Shown here piece after piece: positions 1 to 5,910 of a stretch of DNA of 5,910 bases; the stretch's first letter is position 1, and each line of letters opens with the position of its first letter. The stretch lies in contig JANQEF010000197.1 in the NCBI GenBank assembly GCA_028278465.1, forward strand, positions 1-5,910, written 5' to 3'. The notes under the pieces were generated by a model that saw nothing but the letters and a program-made list of their open reading frames with translations, made no database searches and was not told the origin of the DNA. The DNA is from Dehalococcoidia bacterium. Its GTDB lineage: Bacteria > Chloroflexota > Dehalococcoidia > Lucifugimonadales > Lucifugimonadaceae. The translations under genes and the position numbers were made by a program.

Positions 1-599
1 TCGGGACGCATCCCGTAGTCCTCCGGGAACTGGCGCATCAGCACCACCGCCGGGAAGCCGACGACCCAGAATCCGACTCCCACCGCGAACAGCACCTCGC
101 GCCAGCCAAAGGCATCTACAGAAAGGCTCAGGATCGGAATGGTCAGCCCGCCGACCCCGGACGCCGCCATCAACACGCCGAGCGCCCGGGCTCGCCTCCG
201 CACAAACCAGTTAGCGACGGTCACCACCAGCACGATGAACGTCCCGAACGACATGCCGACCGTCAGCAGCACGATCACCAGGTAGAACTGCCAGAGCGTC
301 TGGACATAGCTCATCAGGACGAACGAGAGCCCTGTGACGGCGACGCCGAACGACATCACCTTGCGAGTGCCGTACCGGTTGATGATCGTGCCAACGAACG
401 GCGAGATCATGCCGCCTTCGAGGCGCTGTATCGAGACGGCCGCGGCCACGGCGCCCCGGCTCCAGCCGAAGGTGTCGACGATTACGGTGAAGAAGACGGC
501 GAAACCGCGCCAGAAGACGGCGGACGCGTAGAACTGGACGGCGCCGCCGCCTGCGACGACCCACCAGCCAAAGAAGATTCGGTTCGCTTTGCCGGCCGT
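1..599 (-). CDS. MFS transporter, N-terminal half (3' end outside window, apparent ACG start)
   Basis: Predicted inner-membrane major facilitator superfamily permease; the substrate cannot be told. About 199 residues are visible before the left edge. Read from position 599 downward, the protein begins ACG-GCC-GGC-AAA and continues with the motif RIFFGWWVV, the usual opening of monocarboxylate/OFA-like MFS proteins. About six hydrophobic segments follow (roughly residues 10-35, 47-70, 76-96, 100-123, 136-158 and 163-186). The loop motif NRYGTRKVM lies between segments 2 and 3, WFVRRRARALG precedes segment 5, and FPEDYGMRP begins the central loop. The frame has no ATG, GTG or TTG upstream of the first membrane segment. 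The first internal ATG (about 411) would delete it. ACG at 597-599 lies 9 nt after a strong GGAGGA and 2 nt after the hydrolase stop, so I infer it is the start, either truly non-canonical or a miscalled ATG. Family is secure; start codon and substrate are not. Confidence 0.85.
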
Positions 600-601
600 T
601 G

Positions 602-1582
602 CTAGCTGTCCTCCACCCGGCCAGCGCGCTCCGGGAGGCTCGACAGGAACCTGCGCAAGACCGAATTGAACTCCGAAGGGTTGTCGCCGGCGACCCTGTG
701 CCCGGCGTCTGGCACTGATGCTATCTGGCTGCTGGGAATCAGCCCGGCCATGCGCTCGACGATCCCGGCGTCCGTGATGTCGCTGTCCTCGCCGCGCACC
801 AGCAGCGTGGGCGCTTCGATGCGTTCCAGCGCTGTCCACCTGCTGCTCGGATCGCCGTATGAGCTGTGAAGCGTGCTTATCGCCGTGTCGTACTTCCAGC
901 TCCACCTGCCGTTCGCCGTCCTGCCCACCGAGTGGACAAGCGAGCTGCGCACCTGCTCGACGGAGCGCCACGGCGTGAGCGCGCGCACCTTCTCGACCAG
1001 TTGTTCGAGCGAGTCGAACTCGGCCGGTCCCGACGTGAAGCTGCGTATCGCCTCTCTGCCCTCTCGCCTCGACTCCGGCGCAGATTCGGCGACAACTAGG
1101 CTGCTGACCGCTCCAGGGTTGCGGGATGCCTACATGTAGGCAAGCGTCCCGCCCAGCGAGAGGCCGCAAAGCGCCGGACTGTGAAGGGAAATCGCAGATA
1201 TGAACGCGTCGACATCTGCGTACAGTTCATCGAAGGTGTATGCGCCGGAAGGCGATCTATCGCTCTCGCCGTGACCGCGCAGATCGAGCGAGACGACGTG
1301 ATAGAAGTCCCGCACGGCAAGCGCGGCGAAGTCCCACGAGTGGGCCTGCTGCGCGAATCCATGAATGAACAGGAGGTCAGGCAGGTGCCCGTTGCCCCAG
1401 TCGAGGTAGCGCAGGCAGATACCGTTGACGCTGGCGAGGCGGCTCTCGGGCGTCGCGGGCTCGGTGAAGTCGAGGCCCAGGTCATCGGCGGCGCGGAGCG
1501 TGTCTTCGAACCAGCCCTGCGGACCAGCTTCCGGCGCCGTGCGGCCTTCGCAGTCGCTATTTGACCGGGTGTGAGTTGTCAC
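602..1582 (-). pseudogene. Alpha/beta hydrolase interrupted by one in-frame TAG
   Basis: Alpha/beta-hydrolase fold enzyme (esterase/lipase/epoxide-hydrolase type), 326 codons if the TAG at 1130-1132 (codon 151) is read through. Both halves are in the same frame and together hold all the family parts: LLFIHGF with the oxyanion HG at residues 74-75, LDLRGHGESD, the nucleophile elbow GLSLGG with Ser142, APTLLVRGEDSD with the acid near Asp268, and DAGH with catalytic His295. The stop lies in the helix right after the nucleophile, at a position usually occupied by a bulky hydrophobic residue. TAC/TAT, TTG or TGG would each become TAG by one base change. A product ending there lacks acid and His and should be inactive. 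GTG at 1582-1580 is chosen as start: an AGG lies 5 nt upstream, and the ATG at 1663 would overlap the divergent gene. The gene ends with TAG at 602-604, 2 nt before the MFS start. No other damage is visible, so this is either a recent nonsense mutation or a sequence error. The substrate is unknown. Confidence 0.85.
609..614 (-). promoter_or_regulatory. Ribosome binding site for the MFS gene
   Basis: The minus strand reads GGAGGA here, a near-perfect Shine-Dalgarno sequence inside the last codons of the hydrolase gene. It ends 9 nt before the ACG codon at 599-597. It decides the MFS start: no ATG, GTG or TTG in that frame sits at usable distance, while ACG does. The arrangement suggests the transporter is translated from the hydrolase transcript. 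Confidence 0.6.
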
Positions 1583-3208
1583 TGGAGCCTGGCTGAACTG
1601 GCGGCCGCGCAAAACGAGGAGAACGATATAGCGGAGAGACCGAAAAGAGCCGGATCTGCGCATGCTGCGGAGCAGCGGAGCCGCCCGGCTACCAGAACCG
1701 CCGCCCGCAAAGCGCTGCTCCCGGCGCTCACCATTGTTGCACTGGCCGCACTCGCATGCTCTTCTGCCGCCGGAACGGATGATCCGACATCGACACCCAT
1801 CCGCGCTCAGCCCTCGGCAACTCCCGCCCCAACCGCAACGCCTGCGCCTCTCGTAATCCCGAGGCCAACGCCGCGGCCGCCGCAAACGGCCGACGACAGG
1901 CTGGCATTCGCGCTCATGACCCGCCTGTTCGACCTCCAGACGGGACCGAACCTCGACGTCGTCAGGCAGATGGCGGACCTCGGCCATCCCGGCCTCGTTG
2001 CACCGCTCGTCGAGATCACCGCCTTCTCCTTCGAGTCGTTCATATCGGAGCCGATCGGCGAGGCGCTGTTAACGCTCACAGGCGAAGACCTCGGCGGCGG
2101 CTTCGAGTCGCAGCCGCTATGGCTCGAGTGGCTCGCCGAGAACCCGCAGTTCGAGCCGGTCGCCGGGTACGACAGGTGGAAAGGCGAGTTCTACTCTGAG
2201 ATCGCAGGCGGCCTCGACTCTTTCCTATACGAGAACGTCCCCGCGCGCATCCCGCTCTGGGGCGTGCAGTTCGGAGGCGTCGGCAAAGACGGCATCCCGT
2301 CGCTCGACAACCCGGTCTTCGTCGACCCGGAACAGGCGACATATCTCGACCCGGACGAGCGCGTCTTCGGCATCTTCGTCAACGGCGAAGCACGTGCCTA
2401 CCCGGAACGCATCATGCGGGTCCACGAGCTTTCTAACGACGTGGTTGGAGGGCGTCCGGTCGCTCTCGTCTATTGAACGCTCTGTGGAACGGGCATCCTG
2501 TTCGATGCCGAGATCGATGGGCGAGTGTTCGAGTTCGGCACCTCCGGCTTCCTGAACCAGAGCAACAAGCTGATGTTCGACCGCGGGACGGACACGCTAT
2601 GGCAGTCGCTGACCGGCGAGCCGGTGATAGGCGAGCTTGCGCACAGCGGGCTGCAGCTGGAGTTCCTGTCGGTCAACTTCACCACATGGGCAGACTGGCT
2701 TGGCCGCAACCCGGAAACGACCGTGCTGGCGCTCGAACAGGGGCAGCGAGTCACCTATCACCACCCCGAAAGCCCGAACGCCGTCTACTTCGACTACTTT
2801 TCAACGCCCGAGGTCTGGTTCCCTGCGTACCTGCGCAGCGATGAGCTCGAGGAAAAGAGCCGGGTGTACGGCGTAGAGTTCGGCAACGCGGCCACCGCGT
2901 ATCCGCTCGACGCCCTGGAAAGCGAGCAGGTGGTGAACGACCGCGTCGGCGTGCTTGACGTTGTCGTCACCTTCGACCCGGAGAGCGCGCTCACCCGCAG
3001 CTACGAGCGCGGCGGAAAGACCTTTACCCGCGGCGCAGCGACCGGACAGCTTCTTGACGATTCGGGTGTATTGTGGATCGAAGGAGAAGGTGGTCTTGAG
3101 GCTGCGGACGGCTCCGGCGCTGTGCTGGAGCGGGTGATCGGCGTCGAATCGTTCTGGTTCGGCTGGTACGCCTTCCGGCCGCACTCGCAGATCTACCGCG
3201 CACAATGA
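1571..3208 (+). CDS. DUF3179 lipoprotein with in-frame TGA at a conserved Cys (candidate selenoprotein)
   Basis: Predicted exported lipoprotein of the DUF3179 family, whose biochemical function I do not know. Numbering from GTG 1571: Arg/Lys-rich n-region and hydrophobic segment (about 46-62), lipobox-like ALAC with Cys63, Pro/Thr/Ala linker (about 64-105), an alpha-helical stretch (about 105-210), then the DUF3179 domain (about 220-545). Family signatures seen are FVNGEARAYP, HELSNDVVGGRPVALVY, LCGTGILFD, FGTSGFL, LWQSLTGEP, a second VVNDRVG block and the terminal FWFGWYAFRPHSQIYR. Codon 302 (2474-2476) is TGA, and the same frame continues without a shift to TGA 3206-3208. In relatives the residue there is the first Cys of a YCPLC-like motif, so the product would be VY-U-TLCG. 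Apart from Cys63, Cys305 is the only cysteine of the mature protein. GTG 1571 is the only canonical in-frame start upstream, but ATA 1628 has a better ribosome site. Without recoding the product would be a 301-residue fragment, with a possible GTG restart at 2525. Family assignment is strong; recoding is an inference. Confidence 0.85.
1616..1621 (+). promoter_or_regulatory. Shine-Dalgarno-like GAGGAG before ATA codon 1628
   Basis: GAGGAG lies 6 nt before the in-frame ATA at 1628-1630, an ideal ribosome-site geometry. A start here gives a short basic n-region of about 27 residues ahead of the lipoprotein signal, a more normal length than the 46 residues from GTG 1571. It also leaves 45 bp between the divergent hydrolase and DUF3179 starts rather than a 12 bp overlap. 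ATA is a very rare start codon, so it may be a changed or miscalled ATG. Confidence 0.4.
2474..2476 (+). other. In-frame TGA at conserved Cys: candidate selenocysteine codon
   Basis: The codon context is GTC-TAT-TGA-ACG-CTC-TGT-GGA, reading V-Y-[TGA]-T-L-C-G. DUF3179 proteins normally have Cys at the TGA position, giving CxxC; here it would give UxxC. TGA is the codon used for selenocysteine and is one base from both Cys codons. A nonsense mutation or a base error at this third position would look identical. Confidence 0.5.
2487..2509 (+). promoter_or_regulatory. Candidate bacterial SECIS hairpin downstream of the TGA
   Basis: Two mutually exclusive hairpins lie at the distance expected of a bacterial SECIS. 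(A) 2487-2493 pairs with 2497-2503 (GAACGGG with CCTGTTC, one G-U pair). If the top pair is open, the loop is GCATC and begins with G 17 nt after the TGA. (B) 2492-2497 pairs perfectly with 2504-2509 (GGCATC with GATGCC). Its loop is CTGTTC, containing GU and starting 22 nt after the TGA. In E. coli fdhF the SelB-recognised loop begins about 19 nt after UGA. Short GC-rich hairpins are common by chance in this composition, so the support is modest. Confidence 0.35.
3205..3208 (+). promoter_or_regulatory. ATGA stop/start overlap coupling DUF3179 and M50 genes
   Basis: The stop TGA (3206-3208) of the DUF3179 gene shares three bases with the ATG (3205-3207) of the protease gene. The preceding bases (GATCTACCGCGCACA) hold no recognisable Shine-Dalgarno sequence, so the protease probably depends on ribosomes finishing the upstream gene. 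If the TGA at 2474 were an absolute stop, ribosomes would not reach this point unless they restarted inside the gene. Confidence 0.75.
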
Positions 3209-4350
3209 GCTCGTCGTTCAAGATAGGCCGGATCAGTGGCATCGACATCACTGTCCACCCGACGTGGCTCATCGCCTTCTTCTTCATCGCCTGGACAATC
3301 GCCTCGCTCTTCGAGAGGTCGTTCGAAAGCTGGAGCACGGCGCAGTACTGGACAGGCGCCGTCATCGGCTCACTGGCGTTGTTTGGCTCGGTGCTGATCC
3401 ATGAGCTGGCGCACTCGATCACCGCGCAGCGGCTCGGGCTGCCTGTCGAGGGCATCACGCTCTTCATATTCGGCGGAGTGAGCCAGATTCGCGGGCGTTA
3501 CAAGCGCGCGAGGGACGAGTTCTTCGTCGCCTTCGCAGGACCGCTGTCTTCACTGATCCTCGGCGCAGCTGCGCTGCTGGCATGGGTCACGTTCAGGCCT
3601 GAGACCGGCGACCCGAGCCTGCTTCTCGGCATCATCTTCTATCTAGGGTTCATGAACGTCGCGCTCGGCATCTTCAACATGCTGCCCGGCTTTCCTCTCG
3701 ACGGCGGCCGCGTGCTGCGTTCCGCCGTCTGGGGCTGGACTAGCAGCGAGAGCACCGGCACACGCGTGGCGGCGACGGTCGGCAACCTGGTGGCGTGGGG
3801 TTTGATTGGCTTCGGGATCTACCAGTTCGCCAGCGGAAACATTGTCGGCGGCATCTGGATGGCGTTCATCGGCCTCTTCCTGCAGGCGGCGTCACGAGGC
3901 GAACGGCAGGCTGAGCAGGTGCGCAGCGCCATCGGACAGGTGCCGTTGCGAGCCGCGATACAGCGCACGCCGCAGTTCGCCGACGCCACGGAACGGGTTG
4001 CCGACGTGATGGAGAACATCGTCATTCGCGGGTTCCAGCAGGTCGTGCCGGTGATCGAGAACGGCACGCCGATCGGCTTCTTCACGGCCGGCGACGCCCG
4101 CAGGTTCCCGGCGACCGAGTGGGTGAACCTGTCCGTCGGCACGGTGATCCGCAGGCAGGAGCCTTACACGGTGCAGTTCTCGGACGACGCGGTCGAGGTG
4201 CTGAGCGCGCTGCGAGCAAGGCGCATCCAGTACGCGATGGTGCTGGCGGACGATGCCATCATCGGCGTCGTTGGACAGGCGGAGCTGGAGTCGCTGATCC
4301 GGTTCAGGAACGCCGGCGGCGACGCGCCGGTTGGCCGCCCGCCGATTTAG
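3205..4350 (+). CDS. M50 (site-2 protease family) intramembrane metalloprotease with C-terminal CBS pair
   Basis: Zinc metalloprotease of the S2P/SpoIVFB class, which cuts membrane-embedded substrates in regulated proteolysis; 381 residues, normal for CBS-bearing members. The N-terminus has the family opening GIDITVHPTWL (residues 12-22). HELAH (66-70) supplies two zinc ligands and the catalytic Glu. FAGPLSS (110-116) and NMLPGFPLDGGRVLR (158-172) complete the core, with Asp166 as third ligand. About six membrane segments are visible (near 19-36, 50-71, 105-130, 138-160, 183-206 and 209-226). The soluble part (about 235-365) reads as two CBS repeats, with VVPVIENGTPIGFFTAGD in the first and YAMVLADDAIIGVVGQAEL in the second; these usually bind adenine nucleotides and regulate the protease. 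ATG 3205 overlaps the DUF3179 stop (ATGA) and has no evident ribosome site of its own, so translation is probably coupled. All catalytic residues are present. The substrate is unknown. Confidence 0.93.
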   Translation: MSSSFKIGRISGIDITVHPTWLIAFFFIAWTIASLFERSFESWSTAQYWTGAVIGSLALFGSVLIHELAHSITAQRLGLPVEGITLFIFGGVSQIRGRYKRARDEFFVAFAGPLSSLILGAAALLAWVTFRPETGDPSLLLGIIFYLGFMNVALGIFNMLPGFPLDGGRVLRSAVWGWTSSESTGTRVAATVGNLVAWGLIGFGIYQFASGNIVGGIWMAFIGLFLQAASRGERQAEQVRSAIGQVPLRAAIQRTPQFADATERVADVMENIVIRGFQQVVPVIENGTPIGFFTAGDARRFPATEWVNLSVGTVIRRQEPYTVQFSDDAVEVLSALRARRIQYAMVLADDAIIGVVGQAELESLIRFRNAGGDAPVGRPPI

Positions 4351-5910
4351 TCTTTTTTGTCCGCTTTACAGGGACTGTTGCCGCGGCCTTCGCCGAGCCG
4401 GTAGCCGCTGACTTCGCGCTGCCGTTCCGAGACCGCGAACCTGCGCGGCTCGCACGCTGCTTGGCCGGAGTCGCGCCCGGCAGCGTCACAGTGACGGTCG
4501 TGCCGAAGCCGACCTCGCTCTCTATCGACGCCGTGCCGCCGTGCATCTCAACGATCTTGCGAACGATCGCCAGGCCAAGTCCCGAGCCTTCGACCTTGCT
4601 CGTCGCCGAGCTTGCCAGCCGGATGCCAGTGTCCCAGACACGCTCCATCTGATCGGCGGGAATGCCCGGACCGGTGTCGCTAACAGCGATGTTGAGCTGC
4701 TGGTCAGTGACACTGACATCGATCACAACATCGGCCCCGCGCGGCGAGTACTTAGATGCGTTCGACAGCAGGTTCGTGAGTACTTGCGTGATGCGGAGGT
4801 GATCGGCCTGCAGCACGTACGGCCGCTCCGGCAGGTTGAGCGACAACGTCTGGCCGGCCGACTTGAAGGTCTGCCCTTCCGTGTTGACGATCTCCCGCAT
4901 CAGCCCGCTGACATCGACCTCCGACAGGCTCAACTCGTAGTCGAGGCCCGGCAGGTCCCGCAGCATCCGGTGCAGCTTCTCGGTCGTCTTCTGGATCACC
5001 GACAGCGCGTCGACCTGGCCCTGCGTGAACTCCTTCTCGGCGCCAACTGACAGAACCTCGGCGTGGAGCGTGATGCTCTGCAACTGGTTGCGCAGCTCGT
5101 GCGACGCCCGCTCGATCGTCTCCGACCGCTCCCGCAGCGTCGCCTGCAGCTCCCGCTTCTCGGCGTTGGCTCGTTTAGTGCGCAGCCGGTCCGAGACGTC
5201 AAACACGACGACCGTCACGCCCTTGATCGAGCCGTCGTTCTCCGTCATCGGCTGCGTCCACACCTCGATGGCGTGCGAGCCCAGCGATGTGAGCGCGGTC
5301 GCCGTCATGCCGCGCATCGCCTGCCTGATAGCGTCCTCGACCTGCTCTGTGCAGCCGGCCCAGTCGAAGATCGGCCTGGCATGCATGTCCTCGCGCTTGA
5401 TGTCGAGTGTCTCGAGGCCGTGGCCTTCGAGCGACTGGCAGATGCCTTCGAGGTCGATGGCGATGAGGGCGATGGTGGTGCTGTCGAGCACCAGGCTGAG
5501 CCGCTTCTGCACGTCGATCAGGACGCTCTTCGATTCGCGCTCGCTGCGGTGCGCGAGCCAACCGGCAAATGCTGCCTTCAGGTGAACAGAGAGATCGTTC
5601 GCAAGCCGCGTCTGCTGGTCGCTGATCGTCTGCGGCGATGCGCTGAGCAGCAGCAGTGCCCCGGCCGGGCCGTCGCTGGTCCCGGTTGGGATGCCGAGCA
5701 TCGACTCGTATCCGGCGAGCGGCGAGGTTGACGCTGCGGCGCCGGAGAGCCGCGGGAACGACACCACTTCCTCCGCGTCGGCGATGTCACGCACAGGCAG
5801 ATCGGCGGGTGAGAGCGTCTGAGCTGTCGTCTCGCCGGGTAGTTCGTCCGAGTCGTAGCGGACCGTGGCGATCTCCTCGAAAGTGTCGAGCTCGACGAAG
5901 AGCGCTCGGT
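4304..5910 (-). CDS. Sensor histidine kinase, GAF-PAS-HisKA-HATPase, N-terminus outside window
   Basis: Two-component sensor kinase; 534 residues are visible and the frame is open to the right edge, so the GTG at 5794 is unlikely to be the true start. In order from the first visible codon: the C-terminal part of a GAF-like domain (about 1-120), a PAS domain (about 133-243, with LIAIDLEG and LEGHGLETL), a short coiled linker, a HisKA dimerisation helix with phospho-acceptor His270 in ASHELRNQL, and a HATPase domain with N-box LTNLLSNASKYS (about 378-387), G1 box SDTGPGIP (410-417) and G2 box GSGLGLAI (441-448). No membrane segment is visible, so it may be a cytosolic sensor. H-box Pro is replaced by Gln, and the usual F-box aromatic pair is missing around VWDTGIRL. 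Residues 479-534 form a Lys/Arg/Ala/Ser-rich tail ending in ARRRRRS. The last 47 nt overlap the protease gene on the other strand. No response regulator is in the window, and ligand and target are unknown. Confidence 0.93.
   Translation of the reverse strand, partial: RALFVELDTFEEIATVRYDSDELPGETTAQTLSPADLPVRDIADAEEVVSFPRLSGAAASTSPLAGYESMLGIPTGTSDGPAGALLLLSASPQTISDQQTRLANDLSVHLKAAFAGWLAHRSERESKSVLIDVQKRLSLVLDSTTIALIAIDLEGICQSLEGHGLETLDIKREDMHARPIFDWAGCTEQVEDAIRQAMRGMTATALTSLGSHAIEVWTQPMTENDGSIKGVTVVVFDVSDRLRTKRANAEKRELQATLRERSETIERASHELRNQLQSITLHAEVLSVGAEKEFTQGQVDALSVIQKTTEKLHRMLRDLPGLDYELSLSEVDVSGLMREIVNTEGQTFKSAGQTLSLNLPERPYVLQADHLRITQVLTNLLSNASKYSPRGADVVIDVSVTDQQLNIAVSDTGPGIPADQMERVWDTGIRLASSATSKVEGSGLGLAIVRKIVEMHGGTASIESEVGFGTTVTVTLPGATPAKQRASRAGSRSRNGSAKSAATGSAKAAATVPVKRTKKTKSAGGQPARRRRRS

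Noticed and set aside
1130..1132. Pyrrolysine at the hydrolase TAG
   Set aside because: The position is a generic hydrophobic helix residue, pyrrolysine is mostly confined to methylamine methyltransferases, and TAG ends two genes here normally.
1561..1640. Divergent promoter between hydrolase and DUF3179 genes (TTGACC at 1561 on plus; TATATC near 1626-1631 on minus)
   Set aside because: No second element of matching quality is found at 16-18 bp for either strand, so I cannot support a promoter.
1130..1987. Minus-strand frame extending the hydrolase upstream to 1987
   Set aside because: The part beyond about 1582 is Arg/Gly-rich, has no family similarity and lies antisense to the DUF3179 signal peptide and linker, so it is a shadow frame.
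2504..2516. A third hairpin (TCGAT with ATCGA, loop GCCGAG, 31 nt after the TGA) as the SECIS
   Set aside because: Only five pairs, no GU in the loop, and less favourable than the two overlapping stems nearer the TGA.
602..3208. Organism-wide reassignment of TGA or TAG
   Set aside because: TGA ends the DUF3179 and kinase genes and TAG ends the hydrolase and protease genes at sensible places, so both are working stops.
4313..4358. GC hairpin (4313-4318 with 4325-4330) followed by six T at 4353-4358, as a terminator for the protease gene
   Set aside because: The T run is 22 nt from the stem, too far for an intrinsic terminator, and the region codes on both strands. The T run reads as Lys codons of the kinase tail on the minus strand.
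4119..5731. Long plus-strand frames opposite the kinase gene (for example 4541-5050, 5025-5585 and 5063-5731)
   Set aside because: They are antisense shadows caused by GC-rich codon use; the minus strand carries the complete set of kinase motifs.

Overview
The window is GC-rich and densely coded, with five genes and almost no intergenic DNA. It looks like environmental bacterial chromosome. The Pro/Thr/Ala linker of the lipoprotein, the DUF3179 protein and the GWWVV-type MFS transporter are reminiscent of Chloroflexota (Dehalococcoidia/SAR202-like lineages). That placement is an inference from gene style; no taxonomic marker is present.

Layout. Left arm, minus strand: an alpha/beta hydrolase gene (602-1582) is followed after 2 nt by an MFS transporter gene that runs off the left edge (599 to 1). 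Together they form a two-gene operon. Centre, plus strand and divergent from the hydrolase: a DUF3179 lipoprotein gene (about 1571/1628-3208) overlaps the start codon of an M50 site-2-type intramembrane protease with C-terminal CBS repeats (3205-4350) in an ATGA junction. Right arm, minus strand and convergent: a GAF-PAS histidine kinase (4304 to beyond 5910). Its basic C-terminal tail is encoded antisense to the last 47 nt of the protease gene.

Main observation. The DUF3179 gene carries an in-frame TGA (2474-2476) exactly where the family normally has the first Cys of its YCxLC motif. The frame stays open through a well-conserved DUF3179 second half, the second Cys of the motif is intact, and compact hairpins lie just downstream at bacterial-SECIS distance. 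This fits a selenoprotein with a U-x-x-C redox motif. TGA also ends the same gene and the histidine kinase gene, so a wholesale change of genetic code is not supported.

Caution. Three other sites in the left 2.5 kb also look one base away from canonical: an ACG where the MFS start should be, an in-frame TAG just after the hydrolase nucleophile, and an ATA at the best-spaced start of the DUF3179 gene. Sequencing error or local gene decay is therefore a serious rival to recoding. Read support and presence of selA/selB/selC/selD elsewhere in the genome would decide it.
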